Assembly: GCA_942159475.1 (NCBI GenBank)
Contig: OW804094.1
Location: 135,146,755 to 135,210,754 of the forward strand
Length of the DNA: 64,000 nucleotides
Reading direction: 5' to 3'
Source of the DNA: Sthenelais limicola
Taxonomy: Eukaryota; Annelida; Polychaeta; Phyllodocida; Sigalionidae
The position numbers and the translations under genes were made by a program. Positions 10,817 to 21,303 of this stretch are shown piece after piece (positions within the stretch are counted from its first letter, which is position 1; the number at the start of each line of letters is the position of its first letter). Below the pieces are notes generated by a model. That model searched no databases and was not told the DNA's origin. It worked only from the letters and a program-made list of their open reading frames with translations.

Positions 10817-11010
10817 ACCGTCGGACGGTGACCCTCCCGTCCAAATCTAAATATTTAGATATGGACGGGAGGGGGGACCGTCGAGGGACCGTCGGACGGG
10901 AGCACTTGACCGCTCGACGGTGGCTATGGTATCCACTTGCACGTCGAGCGGTCGCTAGGGTAACCGTCCGACGGTGACCGCTCAGCGGACGGTCGACGTG
11001 TATGTGGATA
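10817..11010. repeat. CpG-rich palindromic island with an ~83-bp foldback
   Basis: CCGTCGGACGG-type palindromes occur at 10817, 10888 and 10963. A terminal inverted repeat pairs ATCCACTTGCACGTCGAGCG (10930-10949) with GGTCGACGTGTATGTGGAT (10992-11010). The end sequence ATCCACTTGCACGTC matches both ends of the island at 9168-9332, so the two are related mobile or hairpin-derived elements. Confidence 0.7.
10834..10871. repeat. Near-perfect hairpin
   Basis: CTCCCGTCCAAATCTAAATA is followed at once by its near-exact inverted complement TATTTAGATATGGACGGGAG, giving about 19-bp arms with no loop. It lies in the CpG-rich island. Confidence 0.85.
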
Positions 11011-11368
11011 TCGTGCTTAGTCTCTCCCTCATCCTGCCCCTCTGTTCTCTACCGTATTCTACTCCTGCCAATAGCTGCTGTAAAAAGCCATATATGGAGG
11101 GCTATAAAAAGGATATAAATACTCATTGAATGGCCTAGACAGTATCTCTACGTCACTGAGATGTTTTGTGTGCAAAAACACAACGGATGTAATGATGATG
11201 TTAACAAAATGCAAATGCATATTTTATGATATTTCCACAACAATGTCCATGTACTTAATAATAACGCGTATATGGATATAGCATAGGCTGGCGTCATAAT
11301 CTTAAATCTTTAGAAAGCATCGCAGTTATTGCACCATAAAGACAATCTCATACAGGTGCGGGTCGCTT

Positions 11369-11405
11369 GTTGATTTGATTTGATTTGATTTGAAGAATTC
11401 TTTTA
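11369..11405 (-). repeat. 3' tail of a LINE-like retroelement
   Basis: On the minus strand AATAAAAGAATTC is followed by CAAAT pentamers (four copies), then unique sequence. The layout matches the other orphan 3' tails in this window; the element body would extend to higher coordinates. Confidence 0.5.
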
Positions 11406-11489
11406 TTTGCAATAATGGTACAATGCAGAAGGTAGTTACACCAATCATGATACAAACATATCATTTCCTCCGGTGAATGCCAAATGTTG

Positions 11490-11717
11490 AGTCAAGTCTT
11501 CAGAAAATGTACAATTGGCCTTGACCAATCCCCTCAAATAACCCAAAATTAAGACAAAAATGAGATTAGAAAATGATATAGTTCAACATAACCAGACAGA
11601 TTTATTGAATGAATCCTATACACAATACACTCAGTATTTATCAATTTTCACTCTAATTTATCAGAATTTTAGAGATGTGTAGAGCTGTAGATGGTGCATT
11701 TTCTGGAAATCTAACCC
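11490..11717 (+). mobile_element. MITE-A copy, complete, diverged
   Basis: Left end GAGTCAAGTCTTCAGAAAAT, interior GACCAATCCCCTCAAATAAC, right end TTTTCTGGAAATCTAACCC. Substitutions in both ends indicate an older copy. Confidence 0.85.
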
Positions 11718-11867
11718 TGTTGGTTGGATATTAGTATAGCTAAGGTCCCGCAGATTAGCTCTTTAGTTGGCTAAACCTTATATATTATTCAATATTAATT
11801 AGATATTATGTAACAAAGAGAAGAAAACAAACCCAAGAAAGTCTCGAAGACCTCGAGATCTTTTTGA

Positions 11868-11941
11868 GATGACTACAACAGTTTTGTCTGAACCGTCTTA
11901 TGACGAATAAAGAATTCTCTTATCTTATCTTGTCTTATCTT
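11868..11941 (+). repeat. 3' tail of a LINE-like retroelement
   Basis: GACGAATAAAGAATTC is followed by TCTTATCTTATCTTGTCTTA, i.e. an AATAAA signal, then GAATTC, then pentamer repeats. The upstream 40 bp may be the end of a 3' UTR. No coding remnant is visible. Confidence 0.5.
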
Positions 11942-12048
11942 AAACCCCATGAGTTTAGTTTAATGAATATTTATTCAGCGATGTCATTTTAAATTTTCGT
12001 CACTTTTCTCTTGGGTGTATGAGTTTCATTAAGCAATGTTTAATATTT

Positions 12049-12289
12049 GGGTGTAGTCGCCAGAAAATATACAATTCACCTTCCCCAATCCTCTCAAATA
12101 ATCGAAATTTCAGCCGAAAGTTAAGTTCAAAATACAGTTCAACCTAACCGAACAGATTGATAAAATCAATGCAATGCCGAATATACTCGAATTTACCTAG
12201 CATTGGCCAAATTGCTGTCTAATTTAGCAGAATTTACTGAATGTGTACAGCTGCCAATTGTAGGCCTATATTTTCTGAAAATCTGACCC
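12049..12289 (+). mobile_element. MITE-A copy with an insertion in its right end
   Basis: Complete family interior (CCCCAATCCTCTCAAATAAT, CCTAACCGAACAGATTG). The right inverted repeat, normally AATTGTACATTTTCTG, reads AATTGTAGGCCTATATTTTC, a small insertion or rearrangement. Confidence 0.88.
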
Positions 12290-13567
12290 AGTTAATCTTT
12301 ACACGAACACCATTGATGCAATACTTCTAGACAAAAAAAACCCACAAATGATATGAAATCAGGGTAGATATCTATAGCACATGGACGACAATTATACCGG
12401 TCACAATGGCCATAAGGGTATATGAAAGAAGGAGAATTAATAATGAGAATACATGAAATGATTGAATTATCACCACTATATAGTTGATTGCTTTGTCTCC
12501 TCTGTATTGCATATTGCCTCGGCGTATCACTATTGGCTAAATTATAGATCGACGCCCGCATGGCGCGAATCAAATCTGCACTTTATAGATCTTCTTGATG
12601 TTTGTTTGCTTTTGTTCTTTAAATAAAAGAAGCATACTAGATCCGACATGAAAGGTTTTATGTACTTGCCAATATAAAAGAACTCTTTTCTTCCGGAACA
12701 TATGTTACGCTGATGTGATAGATGACTCAAATTGCCAGTGCGTTACTAGTGTGATTGTAATATTTCTATATTTGCAAACTCACTCGTCTTTTGTTTTTAA
12801 AATGTTCTAGAGGCCCAAAAACAAAATAGGGTGTTTATATGGACTGGGGGACGAGTTGGGGTTGGGGGGTAATTTAAACTATTGTAATTGGAAATATCAG
12901 AAATATCAGAAATAAGTGACGATTGTGTGTGTGTGTGTGGGGGGGGGGGTCTCTATATTTTGTACTTTTGTACTTTGTTTACGATATAATTATCCTAGAT
13001 GTACGTTTAGTCGGTTTTTCGCTTCTTGAAATGAGAATTATCACATTGGGGAAATTTCGAGAATTAAATTTATTTAGAAAGTACTGTACCTGTATAGTCT
13101 ACCCTGTCTGTCGATTAATCTATGGTTGGATATATACGTTACATGTACGCAATACATGTTTGAAATCGACACAGATGTCTTCTGACATTTTTATGCAAAT
13201 GTATATGCTTTATCTGCTTTGGTTCGAAAACGAACATTGAATTGTATATAATATACATAACGATTATTAAGGTGTGTCCCATTTAACAGTTAGGAAAGGT
13301 ATTTCTATATTTTATGTTTTATGTTTGACTGTAGTTTGAATCTAAATTTCTTGTTCTACGGACACTTTCGTACTTTGGCACATCAGCATTGTCGGAGATC
13401 AATCGGAAAACATCCCAACAAAGACAAACCCTAGTCACAGAAATTTTTGAAAATAAATATATGTTGCCCCCTTTGCATTCTGAATACAATTAAAAGTTCG
13501 AACAAAATGTCGAAAAAAGAAATTTATCCTACGGTTGAAAAAAAGCTATCCAGTGGATGAAAAGGAA
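12290..13567. other. No gene recognised; contains a (TG)n-G10 tract
   Basis: A short (TG)n run followed by ten G lies at 12925-12949. A 105-codon frame starting there (12923-13240) begins in the simple repeat and shows no domain. Nothing else is recognisable. Confidence 0.45.
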
Positions 13568-13650
13568 ATGTAAATCAGGACACAATTGATTTGTCACAAT
13601 TGATTTGTGAGTGTGTAAGAGTTGATTTTGCCTGAATAAAAACGTTGGAA
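13568..13650. repeat. Dispersed repeat J, copy 1
   Basis: Shares CACAATTGATTTGTGAG and CTGAATAAAAACGTTGG with 34450-34522. The two copies match over about 75 bp in the same orientation. The nature of the element is unknown. Confidence 0.6.
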
Positions 13651-13976
13651 AAAAAGTCATTACGGTTTAATAAAATGGGACTTGAAAAGAAGGCTCAAGA
13701 GATGAAGTCTGAGAGGTTTCCACAAATTTAATGAATGAATACAATATATCTAAGTGTCCAGAATTACAAAGTTCTCAGAGGCGTCGTATTCTTAGGCAGT
13801 TAATTTGCATTACCACCGGTCGGTGAGGCTTACAGCGTTCACATCGAACTAGGCATATTTCAGTATAGATTTGCACTGGCAACAGGTTCTAACTCATTAT
13901 TGGGGATGTTGAAATATACGATATGTACGATTTTGAGAAGTTGTTTTTTTCCATCGAAGGTTGACCTTGCTCTTGA

Positions 13977-14384
13977 TTTTTTTTATTTTTTTTTAATACT
14001 TTATTTATCCAGGTGATAACAGACAGGGTTAGGCATGTGCCTGCCCTTTCAAAATTTGGGGATCGATCTTATTGTTCGATTTCCACCCCAGCCCTGGCAT
14101 TGTGACATGCGCAGGGTTATATTCAGAGTTTTAAGCTTACCATCCGGGATTACCTAAAAAATTTAAATAATAAAAAAGATAACAATACTAATACAATACT
14201 AAAAAAGAGAGAACAATTTAATAAGAAAAAGAAGAAGTAATTATTTGGTGTGGAATGATATGAGATGAGATGAGTATTAGTAAATATGAGAAAAAGATGA
14301 TATAAATATGTTCTTGTGTACTAAGTGTTGTAGTACCTGTTTGGTACATAAATTGCTATCATTGATAATGAGTAAAATTCTTGA
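13977..14384 (-). mobile_element. Poly(A) retroposon, minus orientation
   Basis: It starts with a T-rich tract (poly(A) on the minus strand), with AATAAAGTATT just upstream of the tail when read on that strand. CTTGA occurs on both sides (13972-13976 and 14385-14389) as a possible 5-bp target duplication. It lies where a 186-bp tandem repeat unit would otherwise continue (TTGACCTTGCTCTTGA is split). No coding frame. The family is not recognised. Confidence 0.5.
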
Positions 14385-14745
14385 CTTGAAATGAGTGTTA
14401 TATGGGTTTCAGACAGACTAAATATACTGCACAATCAGCTTACAGTTCAGCATTGTTTCATGCAGTACGAACCGAAGATGCTATCTATAAACCAAATGTA
14501 ATATACACTGCATATATTTCAATGTAACTTAAACTAGTGGTGACCGATTTTCAGAACTTTTGACCTTGCTCTTGAAATGAGTGTTACATGGGGTTCTGAC
14601 AGAACTAGCTATACCGCACAATCAGCTTGCAGTTCAGCAATGTTTCATGCAGTAGGAATCAAAGATGTTATAAACCAAACGTAGTGTACACTACATATCC
14701 CTCAATGTAAGTTAAACTAGTGATGTCCGTGTCCCCTTAAAGGAA
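14385..14745. repeat. 186-bp tandem duplication
   Basis: Two direct copies start with CTTGAAATGAGTGTTA at 14385 and 14571. They share GCACAATCAGCTTRCAGTTC, TGTTTCATGCAGTA and TTAAACTAGTG. The junction element TTGACCTTGCTCTTGA also occurs upstream at 13961, interrupted by the retroposon, so at least part of a third unit existed. Confidence 0.85.
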
Positions 14746-14827
14746 TTATTGGAGACATGCAGCCTGATAGTGGCGCCACCTTATGTATCATTGGGCAGGA
14801 AGGAGTGCTAACGTTGTTATCGACTTA

Positions 14828-14960
14828 ATACTAGGCGCCAGGCTACTAATATGATATATCTACTACCTGCACTGACTTAGGACCACCAATTTAAGGTTAA
14901 CTGGTTAAGGTTGCATAATAGTAACATAGCTGTACGTGTTAGTAGCCTGGTGCCTAGTAT
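14828..14960. mobile_element. Foldback element, 133 bp
   Basis: Terminal inverted repeats ATACTAGGCGCCAGGCTACT and AGTAGCCTGGTGCCTAGTAT pair over 22 bp with one mismatch. No frame inside. A single copy in this window. Confidence 0.7.
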
Positions 14961-15230
14961 CTAGTCACTTCCGGTTGCTGTTCAAGATGCAGCATCATGC
15001 AGCAGTACTTGTACAAAGACTCTCGCAGCAGCAAATTACCACTAAAACAAGAACTCTGACTATTTAAAATTAAATAATATGGTTGAATTACTGCTAACTT
15101 GTTAAAAGTCATTTGTGTGGGGTTGCGTTGATTTCCATCCAACAGAAGAAGTATAAGTTTTCTTTTTTTCGTTTTATTTCATTGGTTTAGTACCTGGTTT
15201 AGTTAAACTAGATATTATTAATACCCATAT

Positions 15231-15258
15231 GGGTCAGATCTTCAAAAAATGTACAATG
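15231..15258 (+). mobile_element. MITE-A end fragment
   Basis: Only one inverted-repeat end is present (GGGTCAGATCTTCAAAAAAT plus GTACAA). The following sequence does not match the family. A solitary end, probably left by deletion. Confidence 0.55.
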
Positions 15259-15303
15259 TCCAACAATTTTGTTTGCCTCTAAATTACATGATGCGATCTA
15301 ATA

Positions 15304-15924
15304 TGGGATGTATTACAAACAAATGAAATGAGTCACAAGGCATACAACATGATTTTTGAGATATCATATTTGTGGAAATGAGATCTTGAAAGCAGATTCC
15401 AATGATGGTAAACATTAACACATTTGATAAGTACTTCTATATTTACTATATTGATGAAAAATAGGATAGCACTAATTCTTGATGGTCAGTCCCTATAATA
15501 AGTAGCTACAATAATAAGTAGCTAGCTAAGATACATAGTCTTTGAATTTGAAACATGTATTCACACTAGAAACAGCACCAGAGGCCCTTATAGGGTCAGA
15601 TTTTCAGAAAATGTACAATTGGCAGCTGTACACATTCAGCGAATTTTGCTAAATTAGGCTGAAAAATGATGAATACCGGGAATATCTGAGTATATTTGGT
15701 GTCACATTGATTCATAGTATCTGTTCTGCTATGTTAAACTGCATTTTGACGCTAATTTTTGTCTCAAACATGGGTTATTTGAGAGGATTGGTGAAGGTAA
15801 ATTGTACATTTTCTGAAAATCTGACATATAATAGGAGCATTGAGAGAACTGGTTCTAGTGAGTATGTCACTCTGAAAAATACCAGTTTTGCAACTTGTGA
15901 CTCATTTCATTGTGACACATCACA
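15304..15924 (+). mobile_element. MITE-B copy interrupted by MITE-A
   Basis: The left part (15304-15590) has AAATGAGTCACAAG, then TTTTTGAGATATCATATTTG and CAGATTCCAATGATGGTAAA. The right part (15840-15924) ends GCAACTTGTGACTCATTTCA and CACATCACA. A complete MITE-A lies between them, so MITE-B is the older insertion here. Some of the interior is missing. Confidence 0.75.
15593..15826 (-). mobile_element. MITE-A copy nested in MITE-B
   Basis: GGGTCAGATTTTCAGAAAAT to TTTTCTGAAAATCTGAC, with a standard interior (CATTCAGCGAATTTTGCTAA, GTGAAGGTAAATTGTAC). Its flanks are MITE-B sequence. Confidence 0.92.
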
Positions 15925-15967
15925 TATGTTCATCACCATGATTGGTATAAAGGACTTTTGGGTTAAT

Positions 15968-16030
15968 TTTTGTGAAGTTCAATTCAGTTCAATTCAGTTC
16001 AATTCAAGTATTCTTTATTACATATTTTAA
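15968..16030 (-). repeat. 3' tail of a LINE-like retroelement
   Basis: On the minus strand AATAAAGAATACTTG is followed by repeated AATTGAACTG units. It forms part of two overlapping plus-strand frames (15707-16030, 15972-16298) that are therefore not genes. Confidence 0.5.
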
Positions 16031-16202
16031 TTGCAATAGGTCGGATAGTTCTGTCATTGATGTGACAGGTCTTCCATTGCCTGCCGACTTTTATATCTTC
16101 GAAATGATTGAAGTAAGAAAATATCTTGGAGGGTTGCTATTATTTAGAGAACTTTGTTACATTGCGCATTTTAAATTCATTTCATCTCAAAGTGCACACA
16201 TT

Positions 16203-16512
16203 TGTGATCCGTTTTGGGGAAATGGGTCATATAAGTCGCAAAATATGGATTTTAGGATCGCCATATTTGAAAAGAGGAGATCAAAGCGATTCCAATGATA
16301 GTAAACACTAGGACACCTAATAAGTATTTCTAAATTTTAAGTTTGATATTTTTATTCTTGAAAAAAAAAAGTTTGCTATGTTTTTGGATGGGTAATTGTA
16401 ACTAGATATACTCCATACGAAGACCTTCAAAACGCAAGGATATATTTAAGACAATGTCCCGAAATTTGTTACATGGATTCATATGACTATGAGTGCTGAA
16501 CCCACTAAGAAT
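16203..16512 (+). mobile_element. MITE-B copy, right end missing
   Basis: Left end TGTGATCCGTTTTGGGGAAA, then AAGTCGCAAAATATGGATTT and the interior through AATGTCCCGAAATTTGTTAC. It breaks off at an (AT)n run (16503-16522) where the right end should follow. Confidence 0.85.
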
Positions 16513-17045
16513 CAGAACATATATATATATATATGTATTAGAATGATATAAGATACTAAGACAATATTATGTGAGATACAGAGATAAAGTGACTTATGGC
16601 TATGCACTGGCCTATTACATGAGTAACTCCTATAAATCACATCATTTATTAAGAGCGAATGAGGAGAGCAGATTGATATTGATTAAACTCAGTAGTTGTA
16701 TGGCAATGCACCGAAGGGTTCCTGGTGTAATCAGACCAAGCTATTAGCTGGTCTACACAAATCATTAATAAACTAGTTAGTAGTTAATGTCTGTTTCAGA
16801 TTTTTTTTTTATAGAAATTTTATTGAGCTGGTTTTAATGACAGATACATTAATAATCTCACAGACTCAGATGAACCATTATCTCTACTTCTGATCATATT
16901 CTTGCATAGTTTTTTTGGTTCTTGAAAGTCTAACATAGTAGTCGGAATAATTAATTTAATAAGTAATAATTAGTGTTGATTATAATTGGGAATATTAATA
17001 CTAATGTGGTAAATCATTGTGAGGCAATCATTGCATAATATTGCA

Positions 17046-17381
17046 AATTATTTCACCCTTGATGTGCTCAGCCCATAGAGATAACATAGGCTCTGTATAC
17101 TGTTTAGCTGGTCAGTAACTGAAGCGATATTGCTTGCGGGCAATACACGGCCAAGCTAGTTTTTGGTACACAGTTCGCATGCATGCTCTCTCATCTTCAG
17201 CAGTTCCGGCTCTTCTTCAGGGCTATTTTGGAGTGAATCAAGCTAAATAAATAATTATTTAACTATTCATTTCTACAAATCACTCTAGAATTATTTAACT
17301 ATTCATTTCTCCAAATCACTGTAGACCATGTTAATCTAACATTAGTTAGAGGTGAACATGTGTTAGGGGTGATATAAACAC
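17046..17381 (+). mobile_element. Repeat G copy 1, module 1
   Basis: Begins ATTATTTCACCCTTGATGTG and ends near GGGGTGATATAAACAC, which are inverted relative to each other. It shares GCTCAGCCCATAGAGATAAC, TTTAGCTGGTCAGTAACTGA and GGGCAATACACGGC with copy 2 at 41341. A 53-bp segment is tandemly repeated here (AATTATTTAACTATTCATTT at 17254 and 17290). Confidence 0.75.
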
Positions 17382-17490
17382 AGAACATCCCTTGGAATCC
17401 CAGCGTTATGACGGTGGCGGGGCTACTGCCCCTTAACCATCATCCGTGAACATTCACTCCCACCTCAAACCCCGGGTAGTTCTGTCTATA
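17378..17490. mobile_element. Repeat G copy 1, module 2 (foldback)
   Basis: Bounded by ACAGAACATCCC and GGGTAGTTCTGT as an inverted repeat. The centre GACGGTGGCGGGGCTACTGC forms a degraded hairpin. The same module follows module 1 in the second copy (41599-41727), where the hairpin is much better preserved. Confidence 0.7.
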
Positions 17491-17498
17491 TATCATAA

Positions 17499-17731
17499 TG
17501 GTCAGATTTTCTGAAATGTACAATTCAACTTCGCCAATCTTCTCAAATAACCCAAATTTCAGACGAAAATAAAGTTCAAAATGCAGTTCAACATAACAAA
17601 ACAGATTGCTAGAATCAATGCAATGCCAAATATACTCGAATTTACCTAGTATTGACGAAATTTCAGTCTAATTTATCAGAATTAACCAAAAGTGTAGATC
17701 TGCCAATTGTACATTTTCTGGAAATCTGACC
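17499..17731 (+). mobile_element. MITE-A copy, complete
   Basis: TGGTCAGATTTTCTGAAATG to TTTTCTGGAAATCTGACC. The flanks share TATATCATA on both sides (17488-17498 region and 17732-17740), a possible target duplication in AT-rich DNA. It starts only a few bases after repeat G. Confidence 0.88.
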
Positions 17732-18102
17732 TATATCATATAACAGAAGTTAGCACTTGATTAACGAATTCATCACCTAACACAAAATGGTTTACAATGG
17801 TGACGTCAGCCAGCACGTGACTGAGTGGGTGGCGCTAGTGGTCTCCTTCACCACCAGGGGGCACCCCTTACATCCGGGTCATACACTGATTCATTGCAAC
17901 ATAATTGCATCGCCCTCCACCTAATCTATAGGTAATTATCGACTTTACCAAGTTCACCAGTGTCTGAAGCGTACTCTTCATATAATGTGAGAAGTTTGGG
18001 CGAAGTGTGAACTTAACTTGTTCTTAATGAGTCTTCCCTAGATCAAAATGAGTTGACTCTAAAGTATAATACACGTATAATAACATGAAAAGTGCATTAT
18101 AT

Positions 18103-18710
18103 GGGTGAAATCGTCAGAAAATGTACAATTCGCCTTCACCAATCCTCTCAAATAACCAGAATTTAAGACAAGATAAAGGTTCCAAATACAGATCATTACC
18201 GGACAAAGGACTCAACAATGGCAATTGGGAGTTATAATTGATTTTATTATTGATAAAATTGATTTTGATTTTTGTTTGATGGTAAAAGTATGGTAAAAAT
18301 TGTTGAATAGTAGAATAAATGATTTTTTGATTTGTTAAAATAAATTGATGAGCGGAGTAGATGATCGAAGTATTGAGATGATGATGATATGTGTGGGTGG
18401 GTGGGTGCGTATAAGTCAATGGCAGAGAGGTGAATGAGGAAGGTGCAATGGCGGAGGTATGTTATATACCGGGTGATAGGTGGCGTGGGTGAGTGAGTGA
18501 GGGTTGATGGGAGTCGAGCCCTGCCGGCAATGATCCCGCCTTAGCTATTCACCAATGCGGACAACAATATAACCAAACACACTGTTTAAATCAAGGTAAT
18601 ATCAAATATATTCATATACACTTAGTATTGACCATTTTTCAGTCTAATCTAGCCAAAGTGACTAAAAATGTGCTGGCCTGGCAATTGTACATTTTCTGAC
18701 GATTTGACCC
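18103..18710 (+). mobile_element. MITE-A copy split by a ~365-bp insertion
   Basis: The left part 18103-18200 (GGGTGAAATCGTCAGAAAAT, CACCAATCCTCTCAAATAAC) and the right part 18563-18710 (ATAACCAAACACACTG to TTTTCTGACGATTTGACCC) are consecutive parts of the family consensus. Foreign sequence lies between them. Confidence 0.85.
18201..18562. mobile_element. Insertion inside MITE-A, retroelement-like fragment
   Basis: About 365 bp with an ATTGATAAAATTGATTTTGA-type A/T-rich half and a G-rich half (GTGTGGGTGGGTGGGTGCG). ACAAT occurs near both junctions. The ATTGATAAAATTGATTT wording also appears in the terminal repeats of the YR retroelement at 62652-63270, so it may be a terminal fragment of a related element. 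This link is inference. Confidence 0.4.
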
Positions 18711-20480
18711 ATATGATAAAATGCGGCTACATATATAGTACTGAATCCATTCCCAGACCATTGGCCAATGGTAGTTCATTGGATCACCGCTGGAGGGCGG
18801 CCTACCATGACCTGCCTTGTACGTCAGCCTCCATTCACCGGCCTCACTTACTCACTGTCTGTTGGACAATATACTCCCGCCCACCCTCCTCACCCGGTGT
18901 AATAACTATTTTATCATTATAACTGTCACGATCAGTATTGTTCACGTAAATATAACAAAGGTATTACATAAGATTATGCAATGGCATAACGGTATATCAT
19001 TAACATTGAATATTACTGTCATTGTTTATGTAATATAGTATGAATATTAACCACAAGATCGTACAGAATACAACAGAATGAACATTGAACTTTTGAACAA
19101 TAGAAATCGATCTATGAGAGAAATGGAAGTCCAGGAAAACCTACGTTAATTCACAGAAGGACATAAAATCCATTTTCCATTATTCTATACGAATGTAACT
19201 GTATATAAAATGAGGAATAAAGCTATTACATACATACATAGATATATGATCATATAAGCTATATGCTTATGAATATTCATGAGTAAGGTTAGTCCCAAGG
19301 TCACACACTAGGTGGACTGTGAGTAACTGGGTCACACCCAATTGGGCCGATAGCCTAATGAGAAATATGGTCTGATTGGGTACAATCAACAGGCAATGCT
19401 ATTGGTCCAACAATTCTATCAAGCATCATTGGTTAGATATAGCGACCTCCTGTGGTCTTTTATAATCATTACATGCTATAGGCTAATGTTAATTAACCCA
19501 ATGTAATTATGACTTGATTGGCTTAATGTATAGGCATGCGCAGTGTATGTATATCATTTATATAAACCCGTGTTTTCACCAATAAAAATTACATCTAATC
19601 AGGACGAATCTCTGCTTGATTATTCATAGAGCTAGGCTATCCTATAGCCTAGACTCCCGTTCGATTAATATTCATATTGAAAAGGTTTCTAAGTCAGAGA
19701 AACGTTGTGTTTTAGGTTCGTTTAATGAATGCCTTCACTGGCCAAGTTCCTGTACATTTATACCCCCTGGGTACCTCCCGCATGAGGGGTGGGTCAGTAT
19801 GTATGATGTAATCATAACGCATGGTTATGTCATAAAAAGGTACAGAATAATTTCTACACTAAGAATCGCATAAGTATAAGTCATAGTTACATAATAAAAG
19901 GACAAATATGATAATAATAATAATTTCACAAATTACAAACATACAAGAAAATCAATAATTGTATTCCCCACTCCCCTTCCCTCTGGTGATATTTAATGGC
20001 CCTCCCTTATACTAGCCCCCTCTGACAAGTACGGGCAGCTTGTGTGTATTGGGATAGGGTATTAAGTCTTAGGCTTATGGTCCCCCAATTGGTCTGATTA
20101 TTTATTTATTTGCGTCCCTCCCCTTTTGTTATGCTGTAGTTAGAAGAATGACTCCCCCCCAATTACTCCGTCTGTTACAGTGTGATTATAAAACCTTATC
20201 CCCTGGTCCACATTTAATTACTCAGATAATTGCAGGTACAGGTAATTACCAAGGTGGGTTGTATTGTTGGTCAGTTCTTTCCCACGGTACTGCAGCCTTC
20301 CCTTAATTAGTTAATTTACTTGACTGAAGTGTCACTAGAAATTCGGGTTACCGACGCCATTTTAGCTAAGATAAACTATTGGAAACATTGATAATTTTAC
20401 AATATATCTCCAATACTCTACTGCAAGCTACCCTACATCTCGGAGATATTCATTCATATCATAACTATCTCTTCATACAT
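18711..20480. other. No gene recognised; one LINE-like tail
   Basis: Around 19210-19245, AATAAAGCTATTACATACAT followed by more ACAT units resembles a retroelement 3' tail. A small hairpin TAGGCTATCCTATAGCCTA lies at about 19631-19649. The remaining sequence shows no family or coding signal. Confidence 0.4.
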
Positions 20481-20496
20481 CACTCAGATTTCAACT

Positions 20497-20675
20497 CTGG
20501 TCCTGGGTAAGACCTTAAAGGGCCTTTCTGTCTCTTTTCTCTTGTCTCTCTCTACCTTCTTCTCTATCGCTATTTCCTGGGTATGATCATAAACTGCCTC
20601 CCTCTCAGCTCTCCCGCTCTTGATATAACACTTCAAAGTGTTGATAAGGGCGTAGAGCCACCAATCTCACTCACT
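20497..20675 (-). mobile_element. Retroposon H, copy 1 (SINE-like)
   Basis: Flanked by perfect 16-bp direct repeats CACTCAGATTTCAACT (20481-20496 and 20676-20691), the signature of target-primed reverse transcription. On the minus strand the element begins with GTGAGTGAGATTGG and continues TACGCCCTTATCAACACTTT. It ends with a (GAGA)-rich region and CCCAGGACC. About 179 bp. No polymerase III boxes were recognised. Confidence 0.85.
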
Positions 20676-20737
20676 CACTCAGATTTCAACTTATTTCGAT
20701 GTTCAAGGGGCGTAGCTAGCTATTTCCAAGTGTGTGG

Positions 20738-20777
20738 GTGGGTGGGTGGGTGGGTGGGTGGGGGGGGGGGAGGGGGC
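20738..20777. repeat. (GTGG)n / G-run microsatellite
   Basis: GTGGGTGGGTGG units run into an 11-bp G run. The plus-strand frame 20583-20855 spans it and the retroposon, so it is artefactual. Confidence 0.9.
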
Positions 20778-21303
20778 AGGTTTGTTGTCTTGGACCTTTT
20801 CCAAAAAATGATACGTATGCAGCATACAAAAAAGATATTTACCCCCTACTGTTAAATCCTCGTTCCCCCAACCCAGCCAACATCAGAATTAATGGCTTTT
20901 AATGACTAATTAGTCCAATTTGTATTGACTTTTTACCGAAAAAGTGGAGCAGGTAAAAAAGGTCTTTGAAATACACAAGACATCTTCATATTAAAGGAAT
21001 ACTTCACGTAAAATTATGATTGTTAAGACTAAAGTTTTTAGTTGGCTCAATATTGAAATGATTATCTATAATTAATGAGCAATTATTTTACATGGGTATG
21101 GATATATATATGATATATACCCAGATGATTACAAAGGATACAAAGAAATATGCACAGGGAGTTGCATAGGAAGTGCAACCACCTTGTAGTGGGTCCAAGA
21201 GCATGCTCCCCCAGGGATAATTAATTTAGAAATATGAGTGCGTTCTACTGATTATAAGGGCAATGCATCAAACAGCATGTCAACCATAGTCACCCTAAGC
21301 ATA

